64,000 nucleotides of DNA from Oscillospiraceae bacterium (GCA_900176545.1 FWXP01000001.1:372001-436000); one strand, 5' to 3'. Positions 17,897-27,068 are shown, counted from the first letter of the stretch. Notes: a model not told the origin generated them from the letters alone. Program-made: numbers and translations.

Positions 17897-19136
17897 ATGT
17901 CTTCTTTCCTCCCATGATCGTAAGCTGAGTCTCGCCGTAGAGCTTCCATCCGTCAAAAGGAGTATTTCTGCCCTTAGTGAGCATCTTATCCTTCTCGAAA
18001 GTAAACTCATGGTCAAGATCCATGATGGTCAAGTCTGCGTCATCACCTACTGCCATTCCGCCTCTTCCGAGCTTTAAGATCTTGGAAGGGTTATAGCACA
18101 TAAGGTCCATGAGCTTCTCGATAGAGATAACGCCTGTCTTAACAAGATAAGTGTAACTGAGTGCGAAGGAACTCTCAAGACCGACGATACCGTTGTTGGC
18201 ATGAGAGAACTCTACTTCCTTCTCATCCTGATGGTGAGGAGCATGGTCAGTAACGATACAATCGATAGTCCCGTCCTTGATACCTTCGATGATGGCGAGC
18301 CTGTGCTCTTCCGTTCTCAAAGGGGGATGCATCTTAAAGTTAGTATCGTAAGTCTCGCATGACTTGTCAGTAAGAGTGAAATAATGAGGGCATGTCTCGG
18401 CTGTAACCTTAACGCCTCTGGCCTTTGCATCCCTGATCATCCTTACACCGCCCTTTGTGCTTACGTGACAGATATGAACAGGTACATCCAGGTATTCAGC
18501 GAGGATGATGTCTCTGCTGATCATGATATCCTCAGCTGCTGTGGAGCATCCTCTGATACCTATAGATGTGGATACTTCACCTTCATTCATGGCACCTGTA
18601 CCCATTGACTTCTCTTCACAGTGGTTAAGTACCGGGATATCAAAGTCAGAAGCGTACTCAAGTACCTTTCTCATCATTCCGGCTGTCGGGATAGGCTTGC
18701 CGTCATCTGATACAGCAACGATACCAGCTTCCTTCATAAGGCCGATCTCCGCAAGCTCGGTATCCTCGATCTCCTTTGTAGCGGCACCGATAGGATAGAC
18801 GCGGCAGTTACCCGCCTCAGCTGCCTTCTTAAGGATACCGCTTACAACTGCAGCGTTATCGCACACGGGAAGCGTGTTGGGCATACAGCATACTGCAGTA
18901 AATCCGCCTCTTGCGGCAGCGGCGGTACCGGTAGCTATCGTCTCTCTGTATTCGTAGCCGGGCTCCCTTAAGTGGACGTGCATATCAACAAGTCCGGGGA
19001 ATACCGTATTACCCTTAGCGTCGATCACTTCATCAGCTTCGTTTTCAGGGAATGCCTCAGCGAACTTGCCGTCAGCGATATAGACTTCCGTCTTGTCCGA
19101 ATCAAATAACTTACAGTTCTTGATAATAGTCTTCAT
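17880..19136 (-). CDS. pyrC: Dihydroorotase
   Basis: The zinc amidohydrolase cyclises carbamoyl-aspartate to dihydroorotate. The 418 aa size fits the type I/III (Bacillus PyrC) group. The first metal motif is DMHVHLREPGYEYRE near residue 52, followed by the NHCEE and HICHVSTKGG segments and the late DHAPH motif with the third Asp. It starts one base inside the pyrB stop (TGATG), so the two are translationally coupled. Its stop lies within pyrF. Confidence 0.96.
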   Translation of the reverse strand: MKTIIKNCKLFDSDKTEVYIADGKFAEAFPENEADEVIDAKGNTVFPGLVDMHVHLREPGYEYRETIATGTAAAARGGFTAVCCMPNTLPVCDNAAVVSGILKKAAEAGNCRVYPIGAATKEIEDTELAEIGLMKEAGIVAVSDDGKPIPTAGMMRKVLEYASDFDIPVLNHCEEKSMGTGAMNEGEVSTSIGIRGCSTAAEDIMISRDIILAEYLDVPVHICHVSTKGGVRMIRDAKARGVKVTAETCPHYFTLTDKSCETYDTNFKMHPPLRTEEHRLAIIEGIKDGTIDCIVTDHAPHHQDEKEVEFSHANNGIVGLESSFALSYTYLVKTGVISIEKLMDLMCYNPSKILKLGRGGMAVGDDADLTIMDLDHEFTFEKDKMLTKGRNTPFDGWKLYGETQLTIMGGKKTYEKLC

Positions 19137-20065
19137 CAGAGATTGTTCCTCCTTGCCATCAGCAGATAGAGTACTGCCATTCTTACGGCAACACCATTGG
19201 TTACCTGTTCGTTTATAACGGACTGATCGCAGTCGTAAACCGCCGTAGGAAGCTCAACACCGTGATTACAAGGACCGGGATGCATAAGGAAAGCATCGGG
19301 CTTTGCGAGCTTAAGCATCTCAGGGGTAATAGCATAGAACTTTGCATACTCGGCAACAGAGGGGAAAAGTGAGCTCTTCTGTCTCTCGAGCTGAACACGA
19401 AGACCCATAACGGCGTCTGCATCCTTTACGCAATCAGCTACGGAGGATGCTACTCTTACGCCCATCTTCTCGATGCCGATGGGCATCATGGTCCTGGGGC
19501 CGTAAACGCTTACCTTCGCGCCGAGCTTAGCAAGACCGATTGCGTTGGATCTTACTACGCGGCTGTGGTATACGTCACCGCAGATAGCGATATTCTTACC
19601 TTCGAAAGTATCGAATCTCTCATACATGGTGAGCATGTCGAGCAATGCCTGTGTGGGATGTTCGTTCATACCGTCTCCTGCATTTACTACAGAAGCCTTG
19701 ATCTTGTTTGCGATGGAATGAGGTGCGCCGGACTGGGGATGACGCATGATTATGATATCAGTTCCCATCATGTCGATAGTCCTGGCTGTATCAAGAAGAG
19801 ATTCTCCCTTTGCTACTGATGAACCGGTAGCAGAGATATTTGCGGAAGCTGATCCCATATACTTGGATGCCAGCTCAAAAGAAAGCCTTGTTCTCGTGCT
19901 GTTCTCATAAAAGAGAGTTACTACAGACTTGCCCTGAAGGTGGCTCGTCTTCTTGTTTGCTGATGATATGACAAGCTTCATCGTCTTTGCCGTATCAAGG
20001 ATCTCCATGATCTCCTCGGGTGTGAGCTGCTTCATTCCGAGAAGGTCCTTACTCTTAAGTCCCAT
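19136..20065 (-). CDS. pyrB: Aspartate carbamoyltransferase catalytic subunit
   Basis: PyrB condenses carbamoyl phosphate with aspartate, the committed step of pyrimidine synthesis. The carbamoyl-phosphate motif STRTR is at residues 56-60 in FYENSTRTRLSFE. HPTQALLDMLTMYERF and LRVQLERQ mark the second domain, and LMHPGPCNHGVEL closes the active site. At 309 aa it is a simple catalytic chain. No pyrI regulatory subunit follows; pyrC overlaps it directly. Control is therefore more likely at transcription through PyrR than by a dedicated allosteric subunit. Confidence 0.96.
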   Translation of the reverse strand: MGLKSKDLLGMKQLTPEEIMEILDTAKTMKLVISSANKKTSHLQGKSVVTLFYENSTRTRLSFELASKYMGSASANISATGSSVAKGESLLDTARTIDMMGTDIIIMRHPQSGAPHSIANKIKASVVNAGDGMNEHPTQALLDMLTMYERFDTFEGKNIAICGDVYHSRVVRSNAIGLAKLGAKVSVYGPRTMMPIGIEKMGVRVASSVADCVKDADAVMGLRVQLERQKSSLFPSVAEYAKFYAITPEMLKLAKPDAFLMHPGPCNHGVELPTAVYDCDQSVINEQVTNGVAVRMAVLYLLMARRNNL

Positions 20066-20613
20066 TATGCTTCGTCCTCCTTAATGAGCAAGACCTGAGT
20101 CCTGCCGTCTACTTCGTCAAGTTCAACCTTGATATGTTCATGTATGGATGTAGGAACATTCTTTCCTACATAATCTGCCCTGAAAGGAAGCTGCCTGTGG
20201 CCTCGGTCTACGAGGATCGCAAGCTGTATGCAGTCAGGTCTTCCCATATCGAAGATATTATCTATAGCCGACCTTATCGTCCTTCCGGTAAAGAGAACAT
20301 CATCTACTACGATGATCTTCTTTCCGTTTACATCAAAAGGGATATCAGTGCCGTTTACAACGGGGTGAGCAGACAGCATAGAGAGATCATCTCTATAGAA
20401 CGTGATATCCAGGATACCCAAGGGCACCTTCACCTTCTCTATCTCTTCAAGATACTGACGAATGGCCTTAGCCATAGGAACGCCTCTTCTCTGAATGCCG
20501 ATAAGAGCAACATTATCAAGACCCTGATTACGCTCAACGATCTCATGAGCGATCCTGATAACGGCACGCTTTACATCAGCTTCTGACATGATGGGAACGG
20601 TCTTCTCTGACAT
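20065..20613 (-). CDS. pyrR: Pyrimidine operon attenuator PyrR (uracil phosphoribosyltransferase fold)
   Basis: PyrR binds a stem-loop in pyr leader RNA when UMP or UTP is high and so favours termination; many PyrRs also have uracil phosphoribosyltransferase activity. The 182 aa protein has the PRPP loop KIIVVDDVLFTGRTIRSA and the LIGIQRRGVPMA segment near the N-terminus. I start it at the ATG at 20613, preceded by AAGGAGG; nine further upstream codons are open but unsupported. Its TAA/ATG junction with pyrB at 20065 is tight. The leader directly upstream holds the PyrR-binding loop, an antiterminator and a terminator, so the operon is autoregulated. Confidence 0.96.
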   Translation of the reverse strand: MSEKTVPIMSEADVKRAVIRIAHEIVERNQGLDNVALIGIQRRGVPMAKAIRQYLEEIEKVKVPLGILDITFYRDDLSMLSAHPVVNGTDIPFDVNGKKIIVVDDVLFTGRTIRSAIDNIFDMGRPDCIQLAILVDRGHRQLPFRADYVGKNVPTSIHEHIKVELDEVDGRTQVLLIKEDEA

Positions 20614-20634
20614 CTTAACCTCCTTGTTCCGGAC

Positions 20635-20667
20635 AAACAAAAACGCCGGAAGAAATACATTCCGACG
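20635..20667 (-). terminator. Attenuator terminator in the pyr leader
   Basis: On the transcript, CGTCGGAA (20667-20660) pairs with TTCCGGCG (20651-20644) with one G-U pair and an 8-nt loop, followed by TTTTTGTTT. It lies 22 nt before the pyrR start. Confidence 0.85.
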
Positions 20668-20755
20668 ATAAAAGATTACGCTTATGGAAGATCATATAAA
20701 AATATATGACCTATTAATATACGAATCTTACGACCTCGCCGGATCGTTTAAAGAT
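20662..20755 (-). promoter_or_regulatory. PyrR-binding loop and antiterminator of the pyr operon
   Basis: The minus-strand RNA at 20755-20725 folds as ATCTT/AAGAT, a 5'-side internal loop, ACGA/TCGT, a bulged T, then CC/GG around GGCGA. The word GATCCGGCGAGGTC is close to the known PyrR recognition consensus. The competing antiterminator pairs AAGATT (20729-20724) with AATCTT (20677-20672) and CCGGCG (20742-20737) with CGTCGG (20667-20662). It shares bases with both the PyrR loop and the terminator, as in Bacillus attenuators. Confidence 0.85.
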
Positions 20756-20766
20756 CTAACAGTCTT

Positions 20767-20795
20767 AGTCTATGCTTTTGGCAAACTAATTGCAA
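20767..20795 (-). promoter_or_regulatory. Candidate promoter of the pyr operon
   Basis: TTGCAA (20795-20790), a 17-bp spacer and TAGACT (20772-20767) on the minus strand. The predicted start falls a few bases before the PyrR-binding loop, which fits an attenuated leader. Confidence 0.55.
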
Positions 20796-20913
20796 CGAGA
20801 TTAATGTTACAATTTTGAAAGGATAAATTTAGATTATCTTTAACGTTGGTTAACCTCATATTTGTACTAAAACAATATCCTAAGATTGTTATGAACAGTA
20901 AGGAGGCAAATTT

Positions 20914-21999
20914 ATGGACAAAGCAACTGCACAAGAACGCCGTGCCAGGTACTACGATCCGAAGAACGTGACCTACAGAAAGATCGCAGGAAGGTACGGA
21001 TGGTCGTGGAACTGTATCGGAATACAGATATTGGTCGCACAGGGACTTGCGATGATCATGATGGGAGCAATGTTGATCTTCAATATAATGACAATGGGAG
21101 GAGATAGTTTAAAAGATATCGACTCTATTAACGCAGATATCATGGGGTATTCTATACCTATAGCAGCTCTGTCTTTCTGTATCGGCAACCCTCTTGCATC
21201 TTTTATATCACTTAAAAAGACTAAGGCAGCAAAGTTCGGAGACTACTTCAAAAAGCCTCAGATCGGCCCGGGACTTATCATCTTAGCCGTTTTGGCTACA
21301 CTCGGAATATCATGTTTTGACTCGCTCATCATGTCGATCTTTAATTCGATATTCGGAGCATCATCGGAACAGCTCAATACATCGATATCAAGCGGTATCT
21401 TCTCTGAGAATCTATTCTTATCTATCGTCTCTATCGCATATGTTTGCGTACTCGGTCCCTTCTTTGAGGAACTTCTCTGCAGAGGTGCGATCCAGACTCT
21501 TGCAGGTCACGAGTCGCCTAAGATGGCAGTATTCGCATCAGCATTGATGTTCGGTATCTTCCACCTTAACATCTCACAGTTCTACAATGCATTTCTCTTA
21601 GGACTTCTCTTCGGTTATGTAACATTAAGGGCACGTTCCATATGGCCGACTGTCATCATGCATATTGCTAACAATTCAATGTACATCGCGCTCATGCCGA
21701 TAACTAAGAATATGACGGAAGAACAACAGGCTGCGTTTGACTCGAAATTCACAATAGTTGTTACAATAGTCGGAATCCTGGCACTTATCGCCTTCATCAT
21801 CATCGAGAGAAAGAATAAGAACAAAGAAATGGCAGTCATAATTACAAACAAGCCTGCAACCGACGAAGAAGTCGCAGAAGCCGGATTAACGAATAAGGAA
21901 CTTACCGTAAAGCCATTCTTCACACGTTGGCAGTTCTACGTCGTAATGGGTATTTTTATCTTCAACTGTGTATCCACATCAATTATGGCAGCACAATGA
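20914..21999 (+). CDS. CPBP family intramembrane metalloprotease
   Basis: A 361 aa membrane protein with about eight helices. The CPBP/Abi (CAAX-protease-like) signature is complete: FFEELLCRGAIQTL with the EExxxR motif, a second helix with FGIFHLNISQF, and a third with VIMHIANNSMY carrying the late His and Asn. Members cleave substrates inside the membrane or serve in bacteriocin self-immunity; nothing nearby shows which. The ATG follows AAGGAGG. It is divergent from the pyr operon and ends at the terminator 22026-22054, so it is a single-gene unit. Confidence 0.88.
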   Translation: MDKATAQERRARYYDPKNVTYRKIAGRYGWSWNCIGIQILVAQGLAMIMMGAMLIFNIMTMGGDSLKDIDSINADIMGYSIPIAALSFCIGNPLASFISLKKTKAAKFGDYFKKPQIGPGLIILAVLATLGISCFDSLIMSIFNSIFGASSEQLNTSISSGIFSENLFLSIVSIAYVCVLGPFFEELLCRGAIQTLAGHESPKMAVFASALMFGIFHLNISQFYNAFLLGLLFGYVTLRARSIWPTVIMHIANNSMYIALMPITKNMTEEQQAAFDSKFTIVVTIVGILALIAFIIIERKNKNKEMAVIITNKPATDEEVAEAGLTNKELTVKPFFTRWQFYVVMGIFIFNCVSTSIMAAQ

Positions 22000-22025
22000 T
22001 CAGATGAACAATATTCGATAATAAC

Positions 22026-22054
22026 AAAGTCCGTTGCAGTTGCAGCGGACTTTT
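22026..22054 (+). terminator. Terminator after the CPBP protease gene
   Basis: AAAGTCCG (22026-22033) pairs with CGGACTTT (22046-22053), extended by a T-G pair and TGCA/TGCA around a 2-base centre, then a short T-run. Confidence 0.8.
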
Positions 22055-22128
22055 ACTTTGCCTAAGAACTAAAGATTGATCATTATTCTAATATCACACA
22101 GGCATACCATAATATTATTCTGAGACAT

Positions 22129-22160
22129 AAAAAGACTCCGAAGTTGCCTTCGGAGTCTTT
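22129..22160 (-). terminator. Terminator of pckA
   Basis: A perfect 13-bp stem (22160-22148 with 22143-22131) with a 4-nt loop, followed on the minus strand by five T residues. It lies about 20 nt after the pckA stop. Confidence 0.92.
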
Positions 22161-22181
22161 GATATAACCGTAATTCGATTA

Positions 22182-23795
22182 TCAGAGCTGAGGACCAGCG
22201 GATACGAGTGCCTTACCAGCCTCGTTTGTCTCGTACTTCTTGAAGTTCTTGTTGAATCTCTCAGCAAGATCCTTAGCCTTTGTCTCCCACTCGGAAGCAT
22301 CAGCATATGTGTCACGAGGATCAAGGATTCCGGAATCAACACCGGGAAGCTCTGTAGGAACCTCGAAATTGAACATAGGGATCTTCTTTGTAGGAGCGTT
22401 CTTGATGTCACCGTTGAGGATAGCATCGATGATTCCACGTGTATCCTTGATTGTGATTCTCTTGCCTGTACCGTTCCAACCTGTGTTTACAAGGTAAGCC
22501 TTAGCACCGGACTTCTCCATCTTCTTAACGAGCTCCTCAGCGTACTTTGTAGGATGAAGCTCAAGGAAAGCCTGACCGAAGCAAGCGGAGAATGTAGGAG
22601 TGGGCTCTGTGATTCCACGCTCTGTACCAGCAAGCTTAGCTGTGAAACCGGAAAGGAAGTAGTACTTTGTCTGCTCAGGTGTAAGGATAGAAACAGGAGG
22701 AAGTACTCCGAAAGCATCTGCAGAAAGGAAGATTACGTTGTCAGCAGCAGGGCCGGAAGAAACCTTGTTAACTTCTGCAGCGATATTGTTGATGTGATCG
22801 ATAGGATAAGATACACGAGTATTCTCTGTTACGGACTTATCGTCGAAGTCGATCTTACCGTCGTCAGCAACTGTTACGTTCTCAAGAAGAGCATTTCTCT
22901 TGATAGCGTTATAGATATCAGGCTCAGACTCCTTATCAAGGCCGATAACCTTAGCGTAGCATCCACCCTCGAAGTTGAATACGCCGTTGTCATCCCAGCC
23001 GTGCTCGTCATCACCGATAAGACGACGCTTAGGATCAGTGGAAAGAGTTGTCTTACCTGTACCGGAAAGACCGAAGAAGATTGCTGTGTGCTTACCGTCC
23101 ATATCGCAGTTAGCAGAGCAGTGCATGGAAGCGATACCCTTAAGAGGAAGGTAGTAGTTCATCATGGAGAACATACCCTTCTTCATCTCTCCGCCGTACC
23201 ATGTGTTGATGATAACCTGCTCACGGCTTGTGATGTTGAAAGCTACGCATGTCTCGGAATTAAGACCAAGCTCCTTGAAGTTCTCAACCTTAGCCTTGGA
23301 AGCGTTGTAAACTACGAAATCAGGCTCGAAGTTTGCAAGCTCAGCCTCTGTAGGCTGGATGAACATGTTCTTAACGAAGTGAGCCTGCCAAGCAACCTCA
23401 ACGATGAAACGAACAGCCATTCTTGTGTCAGCGTTAGCACCGCAGAAAGCATCAACAACGAAAAGTCTCTTGTTGCAAAGCTCCTTCTTAGCGATGTCCT
23501 TAACAACGTTCCATGTCTCTTCTGTCATGGGGTGGTTGTCGTTCTTATACTCATCGGATGTCCACCAAACTGTATCCTTGGAGTTAGCATCCATAACAAT
23601 GTACTTATCTTTAGGGGAACGACCTGTGTAGATACCTGTCATAACGTTTACAGTGTCAAGCTCTGTAACCTTACCTACTTCGTAACCTGTAAGACCTGCC
23701 TTTGTCTCTTCCTCGAAAAGAAGCTCGTAAGAAGGGTTGTGGACGATCTCAGTAGCGCCGGTAATACCGTACTTAGCCAAATCGATGTTTGCCAT
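22182..23795 (-). CDS. pckA: Phosphoenolpyruvate carboxykinase (ATP)
   Basis: The enzyme interconverts oxaloacetate and PEP with ATP/ADP. In anaerobes that ferment sugars it often runs towards oxaloacetate to fix CO2 and gain ATP. The 537 aa protein has the kinase P-loop [15 protein letters not shown], the ATP/metal segment [19 protein letters not shown] and the Arg/Lys-rich substrate segment [13 protein letters not shown] near the N-terminus. It is a single-gene unit between convergent and divergent neighbours, with its own terminator. Large open frames on the opposite strand are codon-bias shadows. The ATG at 23795 follows GAGGTG. Confidence 0.97.
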   Translation of the reverse strand: MANIDLAKYGITGATEIVHNPSYELLFEEETKAGLTGYEVGKVTELDTVNVMTGIYTGRSPKDKYIVMDANSKDTVWWTSDEYKNDNHPMTEETWNVVKDIAKKELCNKRLFVVDAFCGANADTRMAVRFIVEVAWQAHFVKNMFIQPTEAELANFEPDFVVYNASKAKVENFKELGLNSETCVAFNITSREQVIINTWYGGEMKKGMFSMMNYYLPLKGIASMHCSANCDMDGKHTAIFFGLSGTGKTTLSTDPKRRLIGDDEHGWDDNGVFNFEGGCYAKVIGLDKESEPDIYNAIKRNALLENVTVADDGKIDFDDKSVTENTRVSYPIDHINNIAAEVNKVSSGPAADNVIFLSADAFGVLPPVSILTPEQTKYYFLSGFTAKLAGTERGITEPTPTFSACFGQAFLELHPTKYAEELVKKMEKSGAKAYLVNTGWNGTGKRITIKDTRGIIDAILNGDIKNAPTKKIPMFNFEVPTELPGVDSGILDPRDTYADASEWETKAKDLAERFNKNFKKYETNEAGKALVSAGPQL

Positions 23796-23914
23796 TTTTT
23801 ACACCTCGTCTTTTTATTATTTTGTGCAGAACAAACCGCACGATTTCAAACTGCATCTATTGTACTACATATTCTTCGATATTTATCGTATTTTTTTCGT
23901 GAATATATTTTTTG

Positions 23915-23943
23915 TTGAAAAAAACTCACCTCTCTAATATAAT
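23915..23943 (+). promoter_or_regulatory. Consensus promoter of tRNA-Leu
   Basis: TTGAAA (23915-23920), a 17-bp spacer and a perfect TATAAT (23938-23943), about 36 nt before the tRNA. Confidence 0.85.
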
Positions 23944-23985
23944 TCATATGTTGTCTGAACAAACGGACGGCAAAAGTCCATATTT

Positions 23986-24070
23986 GCGGGCGTGGCGGAA
24001 TGGCAGACGCGGCAGACTCAAAATCTGTTGACCATAAATCGTGCGGGTTCAAGTCCCGCCGCCCGCACCA
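23986..24070 (+). tRNA. tRNA-Leu (anticodon CAA)
   Basis: An 85-nt class II tRNA. The acceptor stem GCGGGCG pairs with CGCCCGC, the discriminator is A and CCA is encoded. The anticodon stem GCAGA/TCTGT encloses the loop CTCAAAA, giving CAA for UUG codons. A long variable arm and the T-arm GCGGGTTCAAGTCCCGC are present. Confidence 0.96.
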
Positions 24071-24078
24071 TAACAACA

Positions 24079-24117
24079 AAAAGTTACCCACTGCTCAGTA
24101 AGCAGTGGGTAACTTTT
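24079..24117. terminator. Bidirectional terminator between tRNA-Leu and the SDR gene
   Basis: A perfect 17-bp inverted repeat (24079-24095 with 24101-24117) with a CAGTA loop. It is T-rich on the plus side, and on the minus side reads CTTTTTGTTGTT, so it can end both converging transcripts. Confidence 0.93.
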
Positions 24118-24152
24118 ATTATTTTATCATTCAATTGAAAATCATTTGAGCA

Positions 24153-24926
24153 TCAGATAGCTGTATAACCACCGTCAACTGCAATGTTCTGTCCGGTTAC
24201 ATAAGAAGATGCGGGAGAAGCAAGGAAAAGAGTACATGTATCGAGCTCCCCCTCCTTACCGTAACGCTCAGCGGGAACGGCACTCTTCATGTAAGCCTGG
24301 AAATACTCGGAATCAAGTGTCTCAGCCGTAAGAGGTGTCCAGAAATAACCGGGGCAGATGGAATTAACTGTGATGCCCTGATTAGCCCACTCTGCTGCAA
24401 GAGCTCTGGTCATGTTGACAACACCGCCCTTTGCAGCGTGATAAGGAGCACATGTAGCAGCCTTATTACCTACAAGACCATACATTGAAGCGATATTGAT
24501 TACTCTTCCGTAACCTGCGGGGATCATTGCCTTCTTTGCAACTGCTCTTGCAACTCTGAAAGAACCGAAAAGGTCGATGTTGAGTTCGTTGTAGAACTGA
24601 TCATCTGTAATATCTACAGCGGGAGCAACGGCTCCTGTACCTGCATTATTGATAAGGATATCGATCCTGCCGAACTTATCGTAAGCAGCCTGGACCATAG
24701 CCTCTACATTCTCTGTACTCGTGATGTCACAGGGGATCGCAAGTGTCTCGACTCCGAATGTCTCCTTGATCTTGGAAGCAACTTCCTCGATAAGGTTCTG
24801 TCTTCTTGCAACGACAACGATATTACATCCCTGACTTGCAAGTGCCTCAGCCATCTGTACGCCGAGTCCTGTTGAGCAACCTGTTACGATCGCAACCTGT
24901 CCTTTAAGATCAAAATAGTTTTTCAT
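24153..24926 (-). CDS. Short-chain dehydrogenase/reductase (gluconate 5-dehydrogenase-like)
   Basis: A 257 aa classical SDR. The cofactor motif TGCSTGLGVQMAEAL is near residue 15, the NNAG motif near residue 90, and the catalytic Ser and YHAAKGG (YxxxK) follow in order. The C-terminal segment ends YVTGQNIAVDGGYTAI. The overall style resembles gluconate 5-dehydrogenase/2-deoxy-gluconate 3-dehydrogenase members, but substrates in this family cannot be fixed from sequence. The gene has its own promoter candidate (24968-24996), a GGAGGAG ribosome site and a shared terminator, so it is probably transcribed alone. Confidence 0.87.
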   Translation of the reverse strand: MKNYFDLKGQVAIVTGCSTGLGVQMAEALASQGCNIVVVARRQNLIEEVASKIKETFGVETLAIPCDITSTENVEAMVQAAYDKFGRIDILINNAGTGAVAPAVDITDDQFYNELNIDLFGSFRVARAVAKKAMIPAGYGRVINIASMYGLVGNKAATCAPYHAAKGGVVNMTRALAAEWANQGITVNSICPGYFWTPLTAETLDSEYFQAYMKSAVPAERYGKEGELDTCTLFLASPASSYVTGQNIAVDGGYTAI

Positions 24927-24967
24927 AGTATTTCTCCTCCGGAAATAGATTTATGATAACGACTTAA

Positions 24968-24996
24968 ACTATAAACCTATTAGTTAGAGGTTGCAA
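24968..24996 (-). promoter_or_regulatory. Candidate promoter of the SDR gene
   Basis: TTGCAA (24996-24991), a 17-bp spacer and TATAGT (24973-24968) on the minus strand, about 40 nt before the ATG. A direct repeat TTTATAGTTT flanks the spacer, which may matter for control. Confidence 0.5.
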
Positions 24997-25007
24997 ACTA
25001 TAAATTA

Positions 25008-26387
25008 CTAGACATCCAGACGATATTTGTCCTTTATATAGGTCTTGATGTCGTCAAAAGACGCATCAGCTTCACACCAGGTACTCTTCATGACCGTAAC
25101 ATCGATCTGAAATCTATTGCCCTTATATATGATACTGAAGCTATCAGTTGATCGTTCTTTATCAAGAGTCGCAAGGCATTCTGAGGAACCGTCTGCATAG
25201 AAGATCATATCTTTCTTGAGAACTTCCATATATCCGAATACTGCAAGACAGTTCCAGAAGACCAGATCTTTATCAGCTGAAGATTCATACTTGAGCTCTA
25301 CATACATCCATGAAGATCCGGGATAAGAATCACAGGAAAGTTCAACGACCTTCTCTTCTTCATGTTCCTTATTATATGTATCTATCACCTTCTGCATATC
25401 CGTACGATAAGTATTCTTGATAAATATCCTGTTTCGAAGGGAACGAAGATCGGGTAACGTCAGATCAACAGGGTTAACGGGAGTAACAACGGGATCTGCC
25501 TCTACCCTATTCTCCTTTTCAGGCTCAATGATCTCTTTGGATATGACGGGCTCTGCAGGAGTCTTTACTTCAGGTACAGTCTTCTTAACAGGGACTTCTT
25601 TCTCTATAGTCTTTTTCTCCGGGACAGGAACAGTTACCGGATCAGGCTTAAATGCTCTCTTGATCTCTTTTCTGTTCTCTGTCCTATTACTGTCAACGAC
25701 GGCTTCTCTCGAAGGTATCGGATCGACCTTACTCTCTGCTGCAAGAGGCATATTATCAGGAATATTCTTGAACGTGTCCTTGTTTGCATATCTCAGGTTA
25801 CCGTTCTTCTTAAGGTAAGCAAGTTCACCTGTGATAGAGATCCTGTCCTCGTTACTCAGATACTTGAGTGCGACATTCCTGGCATTACCCTTACTGTCAG
25901 CAAATACGAGCTTAGATAAATCAGGCTCGTATCCCTTATAACATCCGATAGGATAAAAGCTGCTTGGCTTTTTCTTCTTCAAAGGTATGACCTTGATTCC
26001 TTTTGATGTCACCTCGATGGCCTTAATAGGCGCATCATTTCCAACAAGGAACGACAGGCAATAGCATAAAAATGATAAGCCCCAGATAATGAGTATGGTC
26101 AGCAAGATCGTTCCTGGAGTTATAGAGGCTCCAACAGTCCCTATTATTATAAAAGGAGTAAGTATCGGAATATGTATCCAGAAAGCCAGTACGCATATAG
26201 TTCTCACCATGAACTGAAAGCCCTTAGAATGCCTATATCCATGATAAATTATTCTGTCAGGATCAAACTGTGCCTGAACGGTATGTTTCTTCTCATGAAT
26301 ACCGAGTGGTATAGCAATAATAATGAAGATCCAATTGATGATGATACTTACGATAAATGCAATTGAAACTTTTTCAAATAAGTCCAT
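25008..26387 (-). CDS. Membrane protein with proline/lysine-rich linker, function unknown
   Basis: From the ATG at 26387 the protein has 459 aa; an upstream TTG at 26417 would add ten residues but has no better ribosome site. Helices are visible at about residues 8-28, 56-80 and 86-108. A soluble stretch follows, then a low-complexity linker (about residues 205-300) rich in Lys, Pro, Glu and Val, then a folded C-terminal domain of about 135 residues starting near TLPDLRSLRNRIF and containing GSSWMYVELKYESS and STWCEADASFDD. I do not recognise the C-terminal domain. The layout suggests a cytoplasmic or surface domain tethered by a flexible arm. Confidence 0.65.
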   Translation of the reverse strand: MDLFEKVSIAFIVSIIINWIFIIIAIPLGIHEKKHTVQAQFDPDRIIYHGYRHSKGFQFMVRTICVLAFWIHIPILTPFIIIGTVGASITPGTILLTILIIWGLSFLCYCLSFLVGNDAPIKAIEVTSKGIKVIPLKKKKPSSFYPIGCYKGYEPDLSKLVFADSKGNARNVALKYLSNEDRISITGELAYLKKNGNLRYANKDTFKNIPDNMPLAAESKVDPIPSREAVVDSNRTENRKEIKRAFKPDPVTVPVPEKKTIEKEVPVKKTVPEVKTPAEPVISKEIIEPEKENRVEADPVVTPVNPVDLTLPDLRSLRNRIFIKNTYRTDMQKVIDTYNKEHEEEKVVELSCDSYPGSSWMYVELKYESSADKDLVFWNCLAVFGYMEVLKKDMIFYADGSSECLATLDKERSTDSFSIIYKGNRFQIDVTVMKSTWCEADASFDDIKTYIKDKYRLDV

Positions 26388-26484
26388 ACCAATACCTGCC
26401 CCTACCTCATATTCCAATATGGATTATATCATTTAAGGGTATCGCATTATAGATACCGGTTATGGAGCATCATACTTACTGAAG

Positions 26485-26967
26485 TTACTGATAAGATGCT
26501 ATTACCCACTCGCCCGTATCGATATTCTGTACGCCTCTGTTGGAATAACTCGAGCTTAATATCATTCGATACTCAGTACCATCCTCAGCCGTAAAGTAAA
26601 GAAAGTACTCATCATCATCCAAGATAAGATCATCTTCGCAAACAAGTTCAGCTGACTGAAGATACCCTGTCTCAAGGTATTCAAAAGCCGCCAACAGATA
26701 CGGCAGGCAATAATCATCTTCATTGATCTGCAACGCCTCAGCGACTATTGTCCTGTTATGCGCATCAACATCGTTTTCAGTCTCTGTCGTAGTCGTTTCT
26801 TCTGTTGTTGTCTCTTCAGAAACAGTTGTCTCTTCTATAGTGGTAGTTTCTTCTGTCTCGGGCTTTTCACTTTCTCGCTTTCTTGTCTCATTCGTATTAG
26901 CGGAACATGCGCATAAAGCGATACTCAGTGCCAAAGACAAACATATTATTATAGAAAATCTTTTCAT
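26485..26967 (-). CDS. Small lipoprotein with Thr/Glu-rich spacer
   Basis: A 160 aa protein with a signal peptide ending at the lipobox LCAC (about residue 20). It is followed by about 45 residues of Glu/Thr repeats, a typical cell-wall spacer, and then an acidic C-terminal domain with ICNED-like spacing, DDYCLPYLLAAFEYLE and DGTEYRMILSSSYSN. No family is recognised. The GGGGGG ribosome site precedes ATG 26967. It lies between the tRNA-Thr terminator and the membrane protein gene, in the same direction as both; a TATAAT-like box near 27000 suggests its own promoter. Confidence 0.7.
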   Translation of the reverse strand: MKRFSIIICLSLALSIALCACSANTNETRKRESEKPETEETTTIEETTVSEETTTEETTTTETENDVDAHNRTIVAEALQINEDDYCLPYLLAAFEYLETGYLQSAELVCEDDLILDDDEYFLYFTAEDGTEYRMILSSSYSNRGVQNIDTGEWVIASYQ

Positions 26968-27030
26968 TCATCTATCCCCCCTGAATTCAATTATATTATA
27001 TAAGACGTATTCCACAGAAAAAAGTTGAAT

Positions 27031-27061
27031 AAAAAAGTTCCTCCCGTATAGGAAGGAACTT
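27031..27061 (-). terminator. Terminator after tRNA-Thr
   Basis: AAGTTCCT (27035-27042) pairs with AGGAACTT (27054-27061), with a further CC/GG inside. The minus-strand tail is a run of six T residues. It lies 8 nt from the tRNA 3' end. Confidence 0.82.
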
Positions 27062-27068
27062 GAGATTC

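Noticed and set aside
22554-23918. Open frame of 454 codons on the plus strand opposite pckA
   Set aside because: It is antisense to a gene with complete PEPCK motifs, has no ribosome site or family resemblance, and results from codon bias in pckA.
26784-26861. Short tandem repeat on the plus strand (TCTTCTGTTGTTG-like) as a CRISPR or minisatellite
   Set aside because: It is the coding sequence of the Thr/Glu-rich spacer in the small lipoprotein; codon repeats explain it.
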